From Trichomonas vaginalis G3 (lineage: Eukaryota > Parabasalia > Trichomonadida > Trichomonadidae), in contig NC_067206.1 of the NCBI RefSeq assembly GCF_026262505.1, positions 37,029,896-37,093,895 on the forward strand: DNA of 64,000 bases, written 5' to 3'. The notes under the pieces were generated by a model. The model was not told where the DNA came from. It worked only from the letters and a program-made list of their open reading frames with translations, and ran no database searches. Every line of letters starts with the position of its first letter. The first letter of the stretch is position 1. The position numbers were made by a program, and so were the translations under genes. Below, piece by piece: positions 38,765 to 49,643 of the stretch.

Positions 38765-41254
38765 TCATGTAACAATCAATGGATATCTCTTGAGTTTATT
38801 CGCTGCCAAACAATAAAACAATTTTTGTTCGCTTGGAGTCAGTGTCACAAGTTTTTCTTGGAGATTTAGAGCAAGATTGGCATTTTTGATTGGTACTTGA
38901 ACTATTAGATCACCAACCTTTAATGTGGATCCGCCTGGTGCATATGAAATATCTATTTTGCTCCATTCCTGATTTTGTTGGTTCTTTCGATCTTTGAAAG
39001 TGATTTCTTGAAGCAAATTCTTTAGATTTTTGAAATGATATTCCAATTGAGAATACATTTGGCAGTTTCGTGCAATATTCATTTCAAAGTAATTAACAGG
39101 TATCTCGGAAGTATTCTTCAAAATAGATTCACAAACAGCTCTCATTTCATTTGAATCGTATTCATCTCTTCTGAAGAAAATTGCTGATTTCTTAAGAGCA
39201 GGAGAAACATTTCCTGAAGCAATACCAATAATAGAAAATCTTCCTTTCTTCTCTGATTCTCCATTTGTCCTCATTATTTTCGATTCAGGGTTGTTATCGA
39301 ACAAACTTGTTAAAGCATCAATTAAACTTGGTGATGCTAGATTCAACTCTTCAATGATGATTAATGATCTGTGATTTGATTCACTTGCTGCTTTGAAGAG
39401 TTCTGTTGGAATATAATCGAAAATTTTGTTTCCGTTTATATCAACTTTGATTGAATTTCTTCCAAACAAATCTTCAACAGTTGTTGATCTCGACAACTGG
39501 ATTTTGATCACGTGACTATTGTTTGCGAAATCTTTCATCAAACTCGCAACATAGTCAGCAAGCATTGACTTGCAAGTACCTGTTGGTCCTTGAATAATGA
39601 TTGGAATATCTAATGACAATGCTGTGAAGATCTTTACACACAATGTTTGTGTTGTTTTTGTGAAAACAATATTTGAATTTGTTGGATCAACAGAAGGAGC
39701 TGAATAAGAAAGGATATAAGGATTATCTGATTTCAAGTATCCATCATCTATTTTCAAAGGTGTTTTGAATTCTTCGCATTGATTATTTTCTGTTCCTAAG
39801 ATTTTCGCAGCTTGTACTTCTAATTTTTCTTTAGAAATTTCTTCAGAAGAATTCAAAATTTTGGTTTGAATTGCTTGGATTTGATCAATGATTGATTTCA
39901 TCAAAATCAATTTATGGATATGGAATTTAGGATCTTTAGCATATTTATCAGATAATCCTGTGATTGTCTTTTTCTCTGCAACAGTATATGGTTTGATAGA
40001 AATGATGTTAAATCTTGATTTCATGGCTTCAGAAATCCTATTAAAATCATTTAAAGAACTCAAAGCAATGATTCTAAATCTATATTTTGAATTTTGATCG
40101 AGATTTATTTTGATAGTTTTATCATTTTCTGGAGTGATTGTGTTCGTGTAATCTTCAGTTAATGTTAATTCTGGTTCTATTGATAACAATTCATTGAATC
40201 TTTCAATAACAGATGTTGGAGGTTTTGAAAAATTCTTGATGATTATAGGAGATTGTCTGAAAAGATAGTGAGTAATTAATCCAGGTTTGAAAACAGTTGT
40301 GTAATCACCTATCGCTGTATTTGGTATATCAGCAATTAATTGTTTTGTGATGTAATCAACAGATTTCTTGAGATAAGGAACATCAATTTGTTTTGTGAAT
40401 TCAACTAATTTATCTAAATTTTCTTTATTTCTTACAAAATTCTTCTTGAAATCTGTGAATTTCGGATATAATTTTTCATTTGAAATCATAATTGTATGAA
40501 GTAAATCAAGCAAAATCCTTTCATATGTCTGTTGTCTGACATAAGAAACTTGGCCAATTAAAGAAGCTGTTGTTGTTTCACTTCCTAATGTTACTTGGCT
40601 TGGAGCAACTGTTATTGAATTTGCCAAAAATGTCTTGAATGATGATTCTCCAACAATTAATAAAGGATCAGTTGGAGGAACTAAAGAAGCCAAGAAAACT
40701 GCATTCCAAAATGATGAAATTGATTTAGGAACTCTTTTGGAATTTTCAATGTTAAAAACAGATCTAATTCTAAGAATACCTTTGATTACATAATTATCTT
40801 GAGGAACTGCATCTGCAGATAATATTTGAACCAAATTATCGATGTCTGTATATCCAAATGATTCTCCAACAACTTGACAAATTGTTTTAGTTGATTTTTC
40901 TGGATCAGGACACATCATCCATGACATAAATAATGCATGCATCATTGCGGATGGAGCAATAGATATTTTATTCAATTCATCATTACTTTGAAGGAACTCA
41001 ATAGGCTCAGAATTTTTAACTCTTCGGCAGAACCTTCTAACTTCTCTAAATGACCATGGACGGATTTTGTCATCCTCTTGGAATTTTTTGTTGATATTTA
41101 TGACAAAATCTGTCAATGCATTTGTTAATAATGGCAAATTGTATTCAGAAGTAATTAGTTTGATAACTGCTTTGATGGAGTTGATAGGGAATGGATAATC
41201 AAAGCAAACAACACGTTTAAGAAGTACTTGTGGTAATGGCTTCCGACCAAACAT
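38765..41254 (-). pseudogene. First-module end and second AAA_5-type module of the giant locus
   Basis: 829 open codons. The first stretch (FGRKPLPQVLLKRVVCFDY) is the arginine-finger end of the AAA module encoded upstream. After about 450 helical residues a complete second module follows: IPIIIQGPTGTCKSMLADYV (Walker A), VIKIQLSRSTTVEDLFG, and SLIIIEELNLASPSLIDAL (Walker B with EE). It then runs into a third module start (LKRYPLIVT) at the TGA. The ATG at 41254 is internal; the frame is open for about 200 bases upstream with matching AAA sequence (GGFFIADEANLAE at about 41420). Tandem AAA_5 modules in one chain are known from midasin, dynein and RNF213; three modules plus VWA is closest to midasin in layout. 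Confidence 0.7.
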
Positions 41255-41655
41255 CGTGTTATCGTTCTGACAAACGATGAAAAAGTATTTTTCATGGATT
41301 TTTGTTGTTCCTTCTGATGGAATTTCTATTGATTCTCCTGGTTTTTGTTCTAAAGCTATGATGAGGGATTGAAGTACATTGATTTCTGCGAGATTTGCTT
41401 CATCAGCTATGAAGAAACCTCCTTCTTTGATTGCTTTTAGTAATTGACCTTTTGAATTGTTCCACGAGAAATTGTGATGTTTCCTATCAAATCGGACAAT
41501 TTTGTTTCTGCGTTGAAAGACACTTTATAGGCATTGAAATTCAATCCTTTTGCCAATGAAACAGCTGCTGAGGTCTTTCCGAAACCTGTTCCGCTCTGAA
41601 GAACAATGTGTTGGCCAATGTTTTGCATCAAAATAATCAATGAAACAATGTTTGA
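41255..41655 (-). pseudogene. First AAA_5-type module of the giant locus, 5' truncated
   Basis: Encodes QHIVLQSGTGFGKTSAAVSL (Walker A, about 41600-41550) and TKLSDLIGNI. After a one-base shift (about 41465-41485) it continues with SKGQLLKAIKEGGFFIADEA (Walker B). The frame closes with a TGA about 30 bases before the first usable codons, and no further AAA sequence is recognised upstream of about 41660. The gene is therefore missing its 5' end. With the lesions near 41475, 38762, 38222 and 33040 the whole locus is best read as a decayed host gene, unless some of the lesions are sequence errors in homopolymers. Confidence 0.65.
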
Positions 41656-42743
41656 AATCTTAAGATATCATATGAGTTCATTTTTGAAGTTCTTTGAGAA
41701 ATTACTCTTTAACAGATTGTAATACTTGATAGTAATGTTACCGAAGCTACAGCCTTATAAAGGGCCGTTTTCCCAAGATACTTGAAAACTTCGAATATCT
41801 TGGAACAACTGCTCTTTAAAAGACTATAATTTGTATAAGCTTGGAATCCATTATAAGCTACTTACTTGAAATATCTTCTTCTGAATATTATCAAAATACT
41901 TTGACAATATCCATAAGAATAAGCCTCAAATAAGGTAAAATATCCAATGTTCTGATGGGTAATGACTATTTATTAACGAATATTTGCAGTTTTAAGAAAT
42001 ATTTTGTAATTTAAATTTTGACTTATTTTGAATTTTTAAAATTCGTTTGATTTAGTTTGTTGTATTTCATTGATAACAATATAAGTAATTCGATATGATC
42101 TATCAATATCAGCCCGCATTTCCGTATTTATTTGTGTAATAATTTTAATTTATTTATGATGCTTTTTTGATTTAAAAAATAACTATTGGAGATAATGCAT
42201 CTGACATATCTCTAGCTTTCTACATCATACTTACCGATTTTGAAGCCAAGAATAAAAACTTTCTCATTGACTTACATGAAATGTACGTTTAAAAAACGAT
42301 TATTTAACAAAACTGGAATCGACTCTGAATGACACCGGAAAGCCAACCAATGATGAGAAAAAAGTATTAATCTCCAATAATTAGAACTTCAAGTTGAAAT
42401 TCAACTTCGGAAATAAGATAAATAAACATTTCTAACTTTACAATGGAAAGAAAATTGACGATCTATAGGTCTGGACAAAATCGAGAAAAAAAAACTTTAC
42501 CATTGCAGCGGATTCCATGCGGACTTACCACTGGTTACCGTATGAACAGACCTAGCCATCTATGTTGAAAATGATAAAAAAGGCAATTTACATTTTGAGT
42601 ATCGATTATTCTTCATTCAAATGTCAATTTATGGTTAAATCAAATATAATTACAATCATTGTAATAAACTAATTTTAAATGGTTTGTTTTAGGCGTGTAA
42701 AGATTCAAAAATGTCATAATCTATTGAAAATTTTTCGATTTCA
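41656..42743. other. Non-coding stretch, about 1.1 kb
   Basis: No gene seen. The region contains only short frames. AATGTACGTTTAAAAA at about 42281 resembles the sequence just before the 1309 gene. Probably decayed intergenic or gene-remnant DNA. Confidence 0.4.
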
Positions 42744-43041
42744 ATGGTTTACGAAAATTTCAAATTACATATGAATTCTCTCCCTCCTGACATTGGAAAC
42801 TATACTTTTTGTGAGTTTCTTGGGAGAGGAGAGTTTTCAGAAGTATATAAAGTTCTAAACAAGCAGAATGTCTTTTGATTACCGAAGTTATATGATGAAT
42901 TCTTCGAAAAACGGAACTTCTGGAATGAAATCTTCGATTGTAACTAACTCTAGGAACCCTTTGAAACTTGTTGTTCCCAAAATTAACCAGAATAAGGCTC
43001 ATGAAGTTCCTCCTGCTATATTAAGAAAGAATCATTTATAA
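42744..43041 (+). pseudogene. Protein kinase gene remnant lacking almost the whole catalytic core
   Basis: The first part (42744-42878) encodes MVYENFKLHMNSLPPD and YTFCEFLGRGEFSEVYKVLNK, a clear glycine-rich loop (GRGEFSEVYK) of a eukaryotic protein kinase. Directly after comes, in another frame (42868-43041), a serine/asparagine-rich tail ending PAILRKNHL, as at the C-terminus of trichomonad kinases. The catalytic lysine, HRD and DFG regions are absent. An internal deletion of most of the gene is the simplest explanation. A host pseudogene. Confidence 0.7.
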
Positions 43042-43327
43042 ATATGTTTGTAATATTATTATTTTTTAATTTAAGATATATTTTTTAATATCATTATTTT
43101 TCACATTCACAATGCTATTCTCTGTTATGCCTTATACTTGAATTCAAGCAAAAATACTTTTTCAAATATTTCAAGTATAGATGCATTGTATTTAAACTAG
43201 GTAATTTTCCGGAGTAAGGAAACTTTACTACAAAGAATTAACAACTGCCAAACATGTGAAAAAGTAGTTTTAACAATTAATAATGTCCAAATATTAATTA
43301 ACAAATACTTTGCAGTTAGTAATGTGC

Positions 43328-44159
43328 AGATTTCATTTCATCACATTTCTTCGAAATTGATGAGAATAAACTCATAACAGTTGCCAAAAAGTTTGGACTT
43401 GACATCATTCAGAGAATCATCTCTAGTAATAAATTGAAAATAAAAGATGAAGACTCATTGGTAAAATTTATTATTTGCCTGGTTAAAGAAAATGAAATTT
43501 TCTATGATTTGATCGATCAGATTCATCTAGAGTTTTGCAGTCAACATATTATTGAAGAAGTTAAAGATATAAGTAATCCGGAGAACTACATTTATATCAT
43601 CAAATCATTTTATGATTCTTTATTGAGAACCATCAATAATATGCTAGATTTTGATGAATTTAAACAAAAAGTTTCTGAATTAAAGAAATCTAATGATTTC
43701 AAAAGAATCTATGATTTCTTAGACGAAATATCTAAAAAATACAATAAATTTATGATTAGATATGCATTCAAAGAAGGACTTTGTGAAGCAAAAAATCAAG
43801 ATGAAAATTACATTCTAAATAATGCAGCGCTTGAAGGAAATCTCAGGATTATTAAATCTCTCATTGAATGTGGATGTAAAGTAGATCCAAAGAACTGTCT
43901 TGGTTATACTCCACTTGTGAATGCATCAGATCAAGGTCATCTTGAGATTGTGAAACATCTTGTCAGTGCAGGAGCCAATATAGAAGAAAAGGGCAAATTA
44001 GGAAAGAATGCACTTATATGGGCCACAAGTAGTAATCATCTTGAAGTTGTTAAATATCTCATTTCTGTAGGAGCTAATAAAGATGCAAAGGATGATAATG
44101 GAAAAACTTGCATTGATTATGCAAATTCTGAAATTAAAAATTATTTAAATTCAGTTTAA
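43328..44159 (+). pseudogene. Second trichomonad-type ankyrin-repeat gene, 5' truncated
   Basis: An open frame from about 43328 encoding FISSHFFEIDENKLITVAKK, LKIKDEDSLVKFIICLVKEN and then three to four ankyrin repeats (CLGYTPLVNASDQGHLEIVK, LISVGANKDAKDDNGKT). It ends at 44159. No ATG occurs before the middle of the pre-ankyrin domain, and an in-frame TAA lies just upstream, so the original N-terminus is lost. The pre-ankyrin domain is the one seen in another large trichomonad ankyrin subfamily, different from DUF3447. Ankyrin repeats mediate protein binding; the biological role is unknown. Probably a pseudogene; if translated it would need a non-ATG start. Confidence 0.65.
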
Positions 44160-44830
44160 TATATATTACTGAATGGTTTTACTTTTTTTCCATTCTAGAA
44201 TGATCCTTAAAAACTCTCTCAATTATCTAAATTAGAGAGTTATAGTGATATTTGAAGTTATATACTTCACATTTAATTTATCTTACTAATTCATCCAGAT
44301 CAATTAAAAAAATGCTTATTTGATTATTTTTATCTGTTATACATTCAAAGGAATTTATAATATATCCAAGTGTTTTATGCACAAACTAAATTTTAAATAA
44401 TTTGATAATTCTATAAAAACTTATAAAAAAGCTCTCAAATTGATAACATTGCAGATGGCATTTAATGAATCTTCATTTCACAATCTTAATGGCAATCTCT
44501 GATGAGGCTTCCCAGTCACTAGAAAGTAAAGTCTTTTCGGGGGGAAAAATCGAAATGAAGTCCCCAGTCATATGACCATATGAAAGCTATTGTATTTACT
44601 TTAGCAATTGTTTAGATTTTTGGACTGATACAATCTATCATAACTTTGTTTGCTCTCAGAAATGATTATTCAATTAAAATCTGTCCTCTAAAATTTTCAA
44701 AAATAATTATGAGTTTAAAAAAATTATTCTACCAATACAAAACATATTAAGCAAACAACCATTATATTCAATTTTGAATTCATATTAAATCTGACGGTTA
44801 TTTTTCAAAGTTTTTCAATACTTTTTTCAG
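44160..44830. other. Intergenic spacer
   Basis: AT-rich, with one unusual GGGGGGAAAAA patch near 44540. No gene or RNA recognised. Confidence 0.4.
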
Positions 44831-44836
44831 TCATTT
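44831..44836 (+). promoter_or_regulatory. Initiator (TCATTT) of the Rab gene
   Basis: TCATTT matches TCA(+1)-Y-W. The +1 A lies 7 bases before the ATG at 44840. Confidence 0.65.
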
Positions 44837-44839
44837 AAA

Positions 44840-45448
44840 ATGGCATCACGCGCACGGACTATGCTTAAAGTTCTCTTTCTTGGTGATACAGGAGCTGGGA
44901 AGACATGCCTCTTGAATCAATATGTTAGCAGAGAATTTTCATCTGACTATAAAGTTACAATTGGCTCAGATTTTACATCAAAACAAGTTGAAATTGATGG
45001 AAAATTCGTCACCTTACAGATTTGGGATACAGCAGGACAAGAAAGATTCCAATCTCTTGGTTCAACATTCTTTAGAGGAACAGATTGCTTGATTTTGGTT
45101 TATGATGTCACCAATGCAAAATCATTTGAAAATATTAATAAATGGAAAAATGATTTTGTCAGACAACTAGAACTTAAACAAGATTCAAACTTTCCATTTT
45201 TACTGCTTGGAAACAAGTGCGATATTCAGAACAAAGTTGTTCAGGCTTCAGCAGCAAGAGAATATGCCCAAATGAATGGAATGATATTCCATGAAGTTTC
45301 TGCCAAAACTGCTGAAGGAGTACAAACAGCATTTGAAGAGATTGTAAGAAAAGCCCTTGAAAACACTCATACTGATGAATTCGTTTTACCACAGTCAGTA
45401 ATCAATATTGAAAAGAAGCAAGAAGAAAAGAACAAATCATGTTGTTAG
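44840..45448 (+). CDS. Rab-family small GTPase (Rab7-like)
   Basis: A complete 202-residue GTPase that controls vesicle traffic by cycling between GTP and GDP forms on membranes. Motifs in order: GDTGAGKT (P-loop, 15-22), the effector-loop threonine in TIGSDF, WDTAGQERF (switch II), GNKCD (guanine base) and SAK. The C-terminal KSCC carries two cysteines for geranylgeranylation. The FQSLGSTFFRGTDCLILVYD and FPFLLLGNK segments are closest to Rab7 (late endosome/lysosome), but trichomonads have a very large Rab set, so the subfamily is tentative. Start supported by the initiator 9 bases upstream. Confidence 0.93.
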   Translation: MASRARTMLKVLFLGDTGAGKTCLLNQYVSREFSSDYKVTIGSDFTSKQVEIDGKFVTLQIWDTAGQERFQSLGSTFFRGTDCLILVYDVTNAKSFENINKWKNDFVRQLELKQDSNFPFLLLGNKCDIQNKVVQASAAREYAQMNGMIFHEVSAKTAEGVQTAFEEIVRKALENTHTDEFVLPQSVINIEKKQEEKNKSCC

Positions 45449-46229
45449 AAAAAAAATGTTCTATCTCAGGGAACATTTATCATATTGAAAATCAGATTTT
45501 TGATTCTTTCATAAACTTATTTGAGTTATACACTTTTTTTAATAAAGTATAAGTTGATATATATAAACTTACACCCATCTGACAAAAATCAAAACCATGA
45601 CAATTGATGTGAATGATCATTAAAAAATTTCCTTTAAACACAGGACTCGAGAACTAAGTCATATTTGCATTAATACACCAATAAAAGGAACCGCAATCAA
45701 CTACAGATTCTTAAAACTCAAGCAACAAAGACATTTAGTACTCCCTTGATACATTATCAATATAGCATTTCCTGTTAAAAGAAATTGCCTTGCTTTCACA
45801 TAAAATACTAGTGCGTTTATGTAACAACATATCATATTAAACAAAAATTACTAACATGCATAACTGAGTCAATATACATCACGAATTATAGAATAGGGTT
45901 GAATGGTGAGCAGATGATTGGTATATATATATGCTGTCTTATTTTCATCCAATGGTTTGACTTCCGACTTGGTATCCCCAATATCACTGTTGTTAGGGAG
46001 AGGGATATCTGTCAAGTCCAGCAAGAAATAATCATTATCTGGCTTTGTGAGTGACGCACAAACATATTATAGTCAACTATGCTTTATATCTGCAGAATAC
46101 AACATTTGCAATGTGTTATTGATCAATCTTCTGATAAATTTAATATTGATTTAAAATGAATAAAAATTCAATCGATTAAAATAATATATTTTATACATAA
46201 CAACTCTATTTTAATGAGTAAGATACAAT
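45449..46229. other. Intergenic region with one orphan protein-like frame
   Basis: Mostly AT-rich. On the minus strand 46066-45869 is an open stretch of about 65 codons without ATG, reading ASLTKPDNDYFLLDLTDIPL and ending in a stop. Its composition is protein-like, so it may be the end of a lost gene. I do not recognise it. Confidence 0.35.
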
Positions 46230-47726
46230 TTATACATAAGAATGAACCTTTTTTGTGAGAAATTCAAGAATTACATCTTCAATCAATCCAGAACCAGTTT
46301 CAAGTGTAATATCATCATTTGTAAACAAGATAGAAGCCTTTGAATCACCCTCAACAAAAGGAAATTCGAATGTCAGCCTATTATCACTGAAATCAATGTT
46401 TTGTGCGCCTTGATCAGTCAAATAATAAACAATTTGCTCAAGAATAGGAGGACTGACAACGAAATTTTGAGATGTTGATGCAACTTTTGCATATTCTCCA
46501 ACAATATTTCCGGAAAATACTGGAAAACGGGAATCTGCAAGCTGTAGCTCCTTGATATCAACCCATCTGACTAAATCTTCACTAATCGGAGTTTCAAATG
46601 GATATGGTTTGGCATTTTTGATTGAAAATGAATCCAATCTTTGGAAAATAGGCGGAATGATGACATTTTCACTCATCATCTGGTTTATGTATCTTGAAAG
46701 TGCCTGGTAACCTGAATTCATTGCATAAATATATGGTTTTGGCTCAGGAGAAATTATTTGCATGAAATCGCAACGGTTTCCTAAGAAATCTCTGGCCTGG
46801 ACAATTTGTCCTATTGGTTGGTTCGGTGATGGACCAAACAAAACCGAAGAACCTTCTAATATATTTGAATCTACTTTTTCTGAAATTTCTAAGCCATTTA
46901 TGGCCTCTGTATATTCAAAGGATGTGGCAATATCCATCAAAGTTTGTCCTCTATACGATAAATGAGCGAATCCGACTGATAATGCTGAAGTATATCTCAA
47001 ATAACTCATTAAAAAGAAGAGAATATCATCTGTAAATGTGGGAATGACAACTTTCAAACCGTAACCGAGTTTCTCTTTGACCTTTGATGCAATGATTTTG
47101 ATGGTTTCTCCACAATCAAATTCTGAAATTGCTGTAGGAACTACGCAGACAACATCAGGTGCCTTTGGAGGAGGTGGAAGTGGAGTAGCTTGGGAGTTCG
47201 AAACTATTGGACTGTAAGGGGGTGTAAATGTGGTTGATGTATTGTATCCAGTAACCAAGAAGGCTTTGAAAGATACTAATTCAGCATCTGTATTCTTTGT
47301 TATAAGCCAATTGCAGTTTCCAATACCGCATCCATTTGGCGTTGGAATGAAGCATAATTCTGTAAAAGTAAATGGTTGATGGAAATTAAGTGTTATGATT
47401 CTTAAATCAGTAGGTAACGGATTTCTGTTATTTGAGTCTATCATTCTATATTCTGTAATCAAATTTCGTCCAATTCGATAATTTGCTTGAGTTGTAACGA
47501 TAAGTCCATGAAATTCTGGGATTTTCATAAGAGCTTCAACAAGTACATATGATCTTCCATCACTAATTAGAACTATATCGATGGTTGAATAATCAAAATT
47601 GAATTGACTTGTGAAAAAATTAGGCAGAAGATGTTCCGATGTGGGAAATTGCTCGAATAACGCAAGAATTTTAACTCCTAAACATTCAATTATTGTTCCA
47701 TTATTCTTACAATCAACACGAAACAT
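46230..47726 (-). CDS. INTS9-like metallo-beta-lactamase/beta-CASP protein
   Basis: About 498 residues. Resembles Integrator subunit 9, the inactive partner of the INTS11 endonuclease in 3'-end processing of small nuclear RNA, and the related CPSF100. Seen: a beta-lactamase-type start (IDIVLISDGRSYVLVEALMK, LIVTTQANYRIGRNLI), then a GCGIGNCNWLI turn matching the GxCxGxSNW region of INTS9, and a beta-CASP-like domain with VVCVVPTAISEFDCGETIKI. The zinc-binding HxHxDH motif is absent, as expected for the non-catalytic partner. A proline-rich insertion follows (near 195-205). The start at 47726 is preferred over the ATG at 47759 because a TCATAA initiator lies between them. Confidence 0.65.
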   Translation of the reverse strand: MFRVDCKNNGTIIECLGVKILALFEQFPTSEHLLPNFFTSQFNFDYSTIDIVLISDGRSYVLVEALMKIPEFHGLIVTTQANYRIGRNLITEYRMIDSNNRNPLPTDLRIITLNFHQPFTFTELCFIPTPNGCGIGNCNWLITKNTDAELVSFKAFLVTGYNTSTTFTPPYSPIVSNSQATPLPPPPKAPDVVCVVPTAISEFDCGETIKIIASKVKEKLGYGLKVVIPTFTDDILFFLMSYLRYTSALSVGFAHLSYRGQTLMDIATSFEYTEAINGLEISEKVDSNILEGSSVLFGPSPNQPIGQIVQARDFLGNRCDFMQIISPEPKPYIYAMNSGYQALSRYINQMMSENVIIPPIFQRLDSFSIKNAKPYPFETPISEDLVRWVDIKELQLADSRFPVFSGNIVGEYAKVASTSQNFVVSPPILEQIVYYLTDQGAQNIDFSDNRLTFEFPFVEGDSKASILFTNDDITLETGSGLIEDVILEFLTKKVHSYV

Positions 47727-47737
47727 TTTTTTTTCTT

Positions 47738-47743
47738 TTATGA
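47738..47743 (-). promoter_or_regulatory. Initiator (TCATAA) of the INTS9-like gene
   Basis: TCATAA on the minus strand puts transcription start about 15 bases before the ATG at 47726 and downstream of the other in-frame ATG, so it decides the start. Confidence 0.5.
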
Positions 47744-48090
47744 ATACTAGAATAGACATTTGATAGCAAAAATAGAACTAATAAAGCACAAATATACGAA
47801 CTCTTCAAGAAATTAGCAATAAAATGCATAATAATGAATTTGATTTTTTTGAATCTTAAAATTCATGAGCCATCATAGATACTACTGCAATTACATTTAT
47901 GAATATTGCATATTTTCGTAGTGACAAACATAAATAAAAGAATTCATATGAAATATCTTATAAAATAAAGGTCATTAACATCTTAGATTCTGAAAGTAAG
48001 ATATTTTTTGTGAAAACAGCAATTTTTATTCTTTTTATTTCAATCTATTTCGGTATTTTTAATTTTTCAAATATTTCCAACAAAAAAAAT
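47744..48090. other. Intergenic spacer
   Basis: AT-rich, no feature recognised. Confidence 0.35.
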
Positions 48091-48552
48091 TTAATTGACA
48101 AGGCCTTGTTCGAACATCTGTCTGCCAGTAGGAGGCAAAGTTGAATCTTCCTTTGGGGCCATTTCTTCGTTGAATTTGGCCAGCCAAAGTAAGAAATTCT
48201 CTCTTGAGAATGGTGTAGATGTGACTTGTTCTTGTGTAACCTGGAAATCTTTCTCTGGGATACCAGCGAGGAATGTTATGCCATTTCCAACGAGATATGC
48301 AATCATTGATAATCCAGCCATTGTTCTTGCGACTTTAGTAAGGTGCTCTTCGAGCTTTTTACCAGAAATACCTTCGATTTTTGCGTGGACGGCCGGAATT
48401 TCGTCTGGATATTGTTCTGTTACAGTAAATGTCAATGTAGCGTTTCTTCCTTGAGTTGAAATAGCGATGGAGACAATGTTCTTTTGTTCCATCTTATAGT
48501 TATCGCCGTAGATAAGGGCAAGCTCCTCTTTCTCAAGCTCAAAGTTATTCAT
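48091..48552 (-). CDS. RWD-domain protein (RWDD1/Gir2-like)
   Basis: 153 residues. The N-terminal RWD domain is clear: KEELALIYGDNYK at the start, TFTVTEQYPDEIPAV with the conserved YP turn, then a helical half. After it comes TPFSRENFLLWLAKFNEEMA and the terminal PTGRQMFEQ motif, which matches the C-terminal part of RWDD1/Gir2 (DFRP2 group). Those proteins bind the DRG-type GTPase and the translation regulator Gcn1. RWDD1 is usually longer (about 240 aa), so this is a compact version. No lesions are seen. Partner and role are inferred from the family. Confidence 0.75.
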   Translation of the reverse strand: MNNFELEKEELALIYGDNYKMEQKNIVSIAISTQGRNATLTFTVTEQYPDEIPAVHAKIEGISGKKLEEHLTKVARTMAGLSMIAYLVGNGITFLAGIPEKDFQVTQEQVTSTPFSRENFLLWLAKFNEEMAPKEDSTLPPTGRQMFEQGLVN

Positions 48553-48962
48553 TCAAATTTTTTGGCCTATCGTCACCTTCGGCTATCAACCAAATCTCGT
48601 GATATAATTGATTCAATTCACGTACATTTTTGTCTATTTTACGTGGTATGACAGCATATTATTATAATTTATCATCAATCTCGATTTTTCAAAATTCGTC
48701 ATCTCAATCATGATGAATTTCAGGTTAAAATCAACATTAGAAGACCTCAAAGAGATAGTTGAATTAATATGTCCACTATAATTCCTTATATATCTCAAAA
48801 TAGAAAAATTTCAAAAAAATATTTCAAGAAAGGAATATCTTATGTAATGAATAATACGCCCTTGGAGTAAAGCCAAGTTCCGTAGCTTGATTTGACATTT
48901 ATTTTTCGTATTTAAATTTTGATAACTAATAAAAATTTTTGTATTTCTAATAATAATAGTTT
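48553..48962. other. Intergenic spacer
   Basis: AT-rich spacer between two genes on the same strand; nothing recognisable. Confidence 0.35.
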
Positions 48963-49160
48963 TTAATGTACAACAGCGCGTTGGGCTTTGAGAATTTGTG
49001 AGAAGTTATCAACAACATCGTCATCCCAATCATCAATAGTTTCAACGCGTTTCTTTTCTTCTGCAACTGGTCTAGAGGTAAATCTGAAATCTTCAAACTC
49101 ATCATCATGCTGGATATCGATATCTTCCTGCTGTGGAGTCTGTTCTGCTGGTTTGCTCAT
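48963..49160 (-). CDS. SEM1: Sem1/DSS1, small acidic 26S proteasome lid subunit
   Basis: A 65-residue, very acidic protein. It has the two DSS1 signatures: an acidic/aromatic block (DIQHDDEFEDF, residues 15-25) and a second block DDWDDDVVDNFSQILKAQ (residues 42-60) that ends in the C-terminal helix. DSS1 is about 70 residues in other eukaryotes, so the size fits. It is an intrinsically disordered lid subunit of the proteasome and also binds BRCA2-like and TREX-2 complexes in other organisms. Easy to miss because of its length. No lesions seen. Confidence 0.85.
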   Translation of the reverse strand: MSKPAEQTPQQEDIDIQHDDEFEDFRFTSRPVAEEKKRVETIDDWDDDVVDNFSQILKAQRAVVH

Positions 49161-49643
49161 CTCTAAATTATAAATCGGTTTTTGTAAACTTGCTCGAACA
49201 ATTTGCTAAATTTTTTCCTGCATTTATTCAAATTGTGGAAAATAACATATTTATATGTGATTATACTAAAATCTTCAATTTCATCAATTATTCATATGGG
49301 ATATCTTATCTCAATTTCTATTCCTATAGGAAATAACAAGATTTCTATATGAGATACATCTGTACGTATGATAAAACTTTCATACACCTGTTTCATGATG
49401 GCTTATTCTACTTGAAATTGCAAAAATATTACATTATTTGATACAATGATGAGATTAATAGAATTTATTAAGCGTATGTATATAAGATTAGCTGTCAACC
49501 TCTTTGGTAGTTAAAATGAATCCTGTATTAAATTTATTATTGGGGATATTTTAAAATAAACAAAGTTTGTATGCAAATTAAAAGTGTATTATTAAAGTAT
49601 AAATAACATGTTTACAAAACAAAACGTATAGCGCTATTCTTTT
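49161..49643. other. Intergenic spacer
   Basis: AT-rich, no feature recognised. Confidence 0.35.

Noticed and set aside
42760-43002. Minus frame of 80 codons
   Set aside because: Antisense shadow of the kinase remnant.
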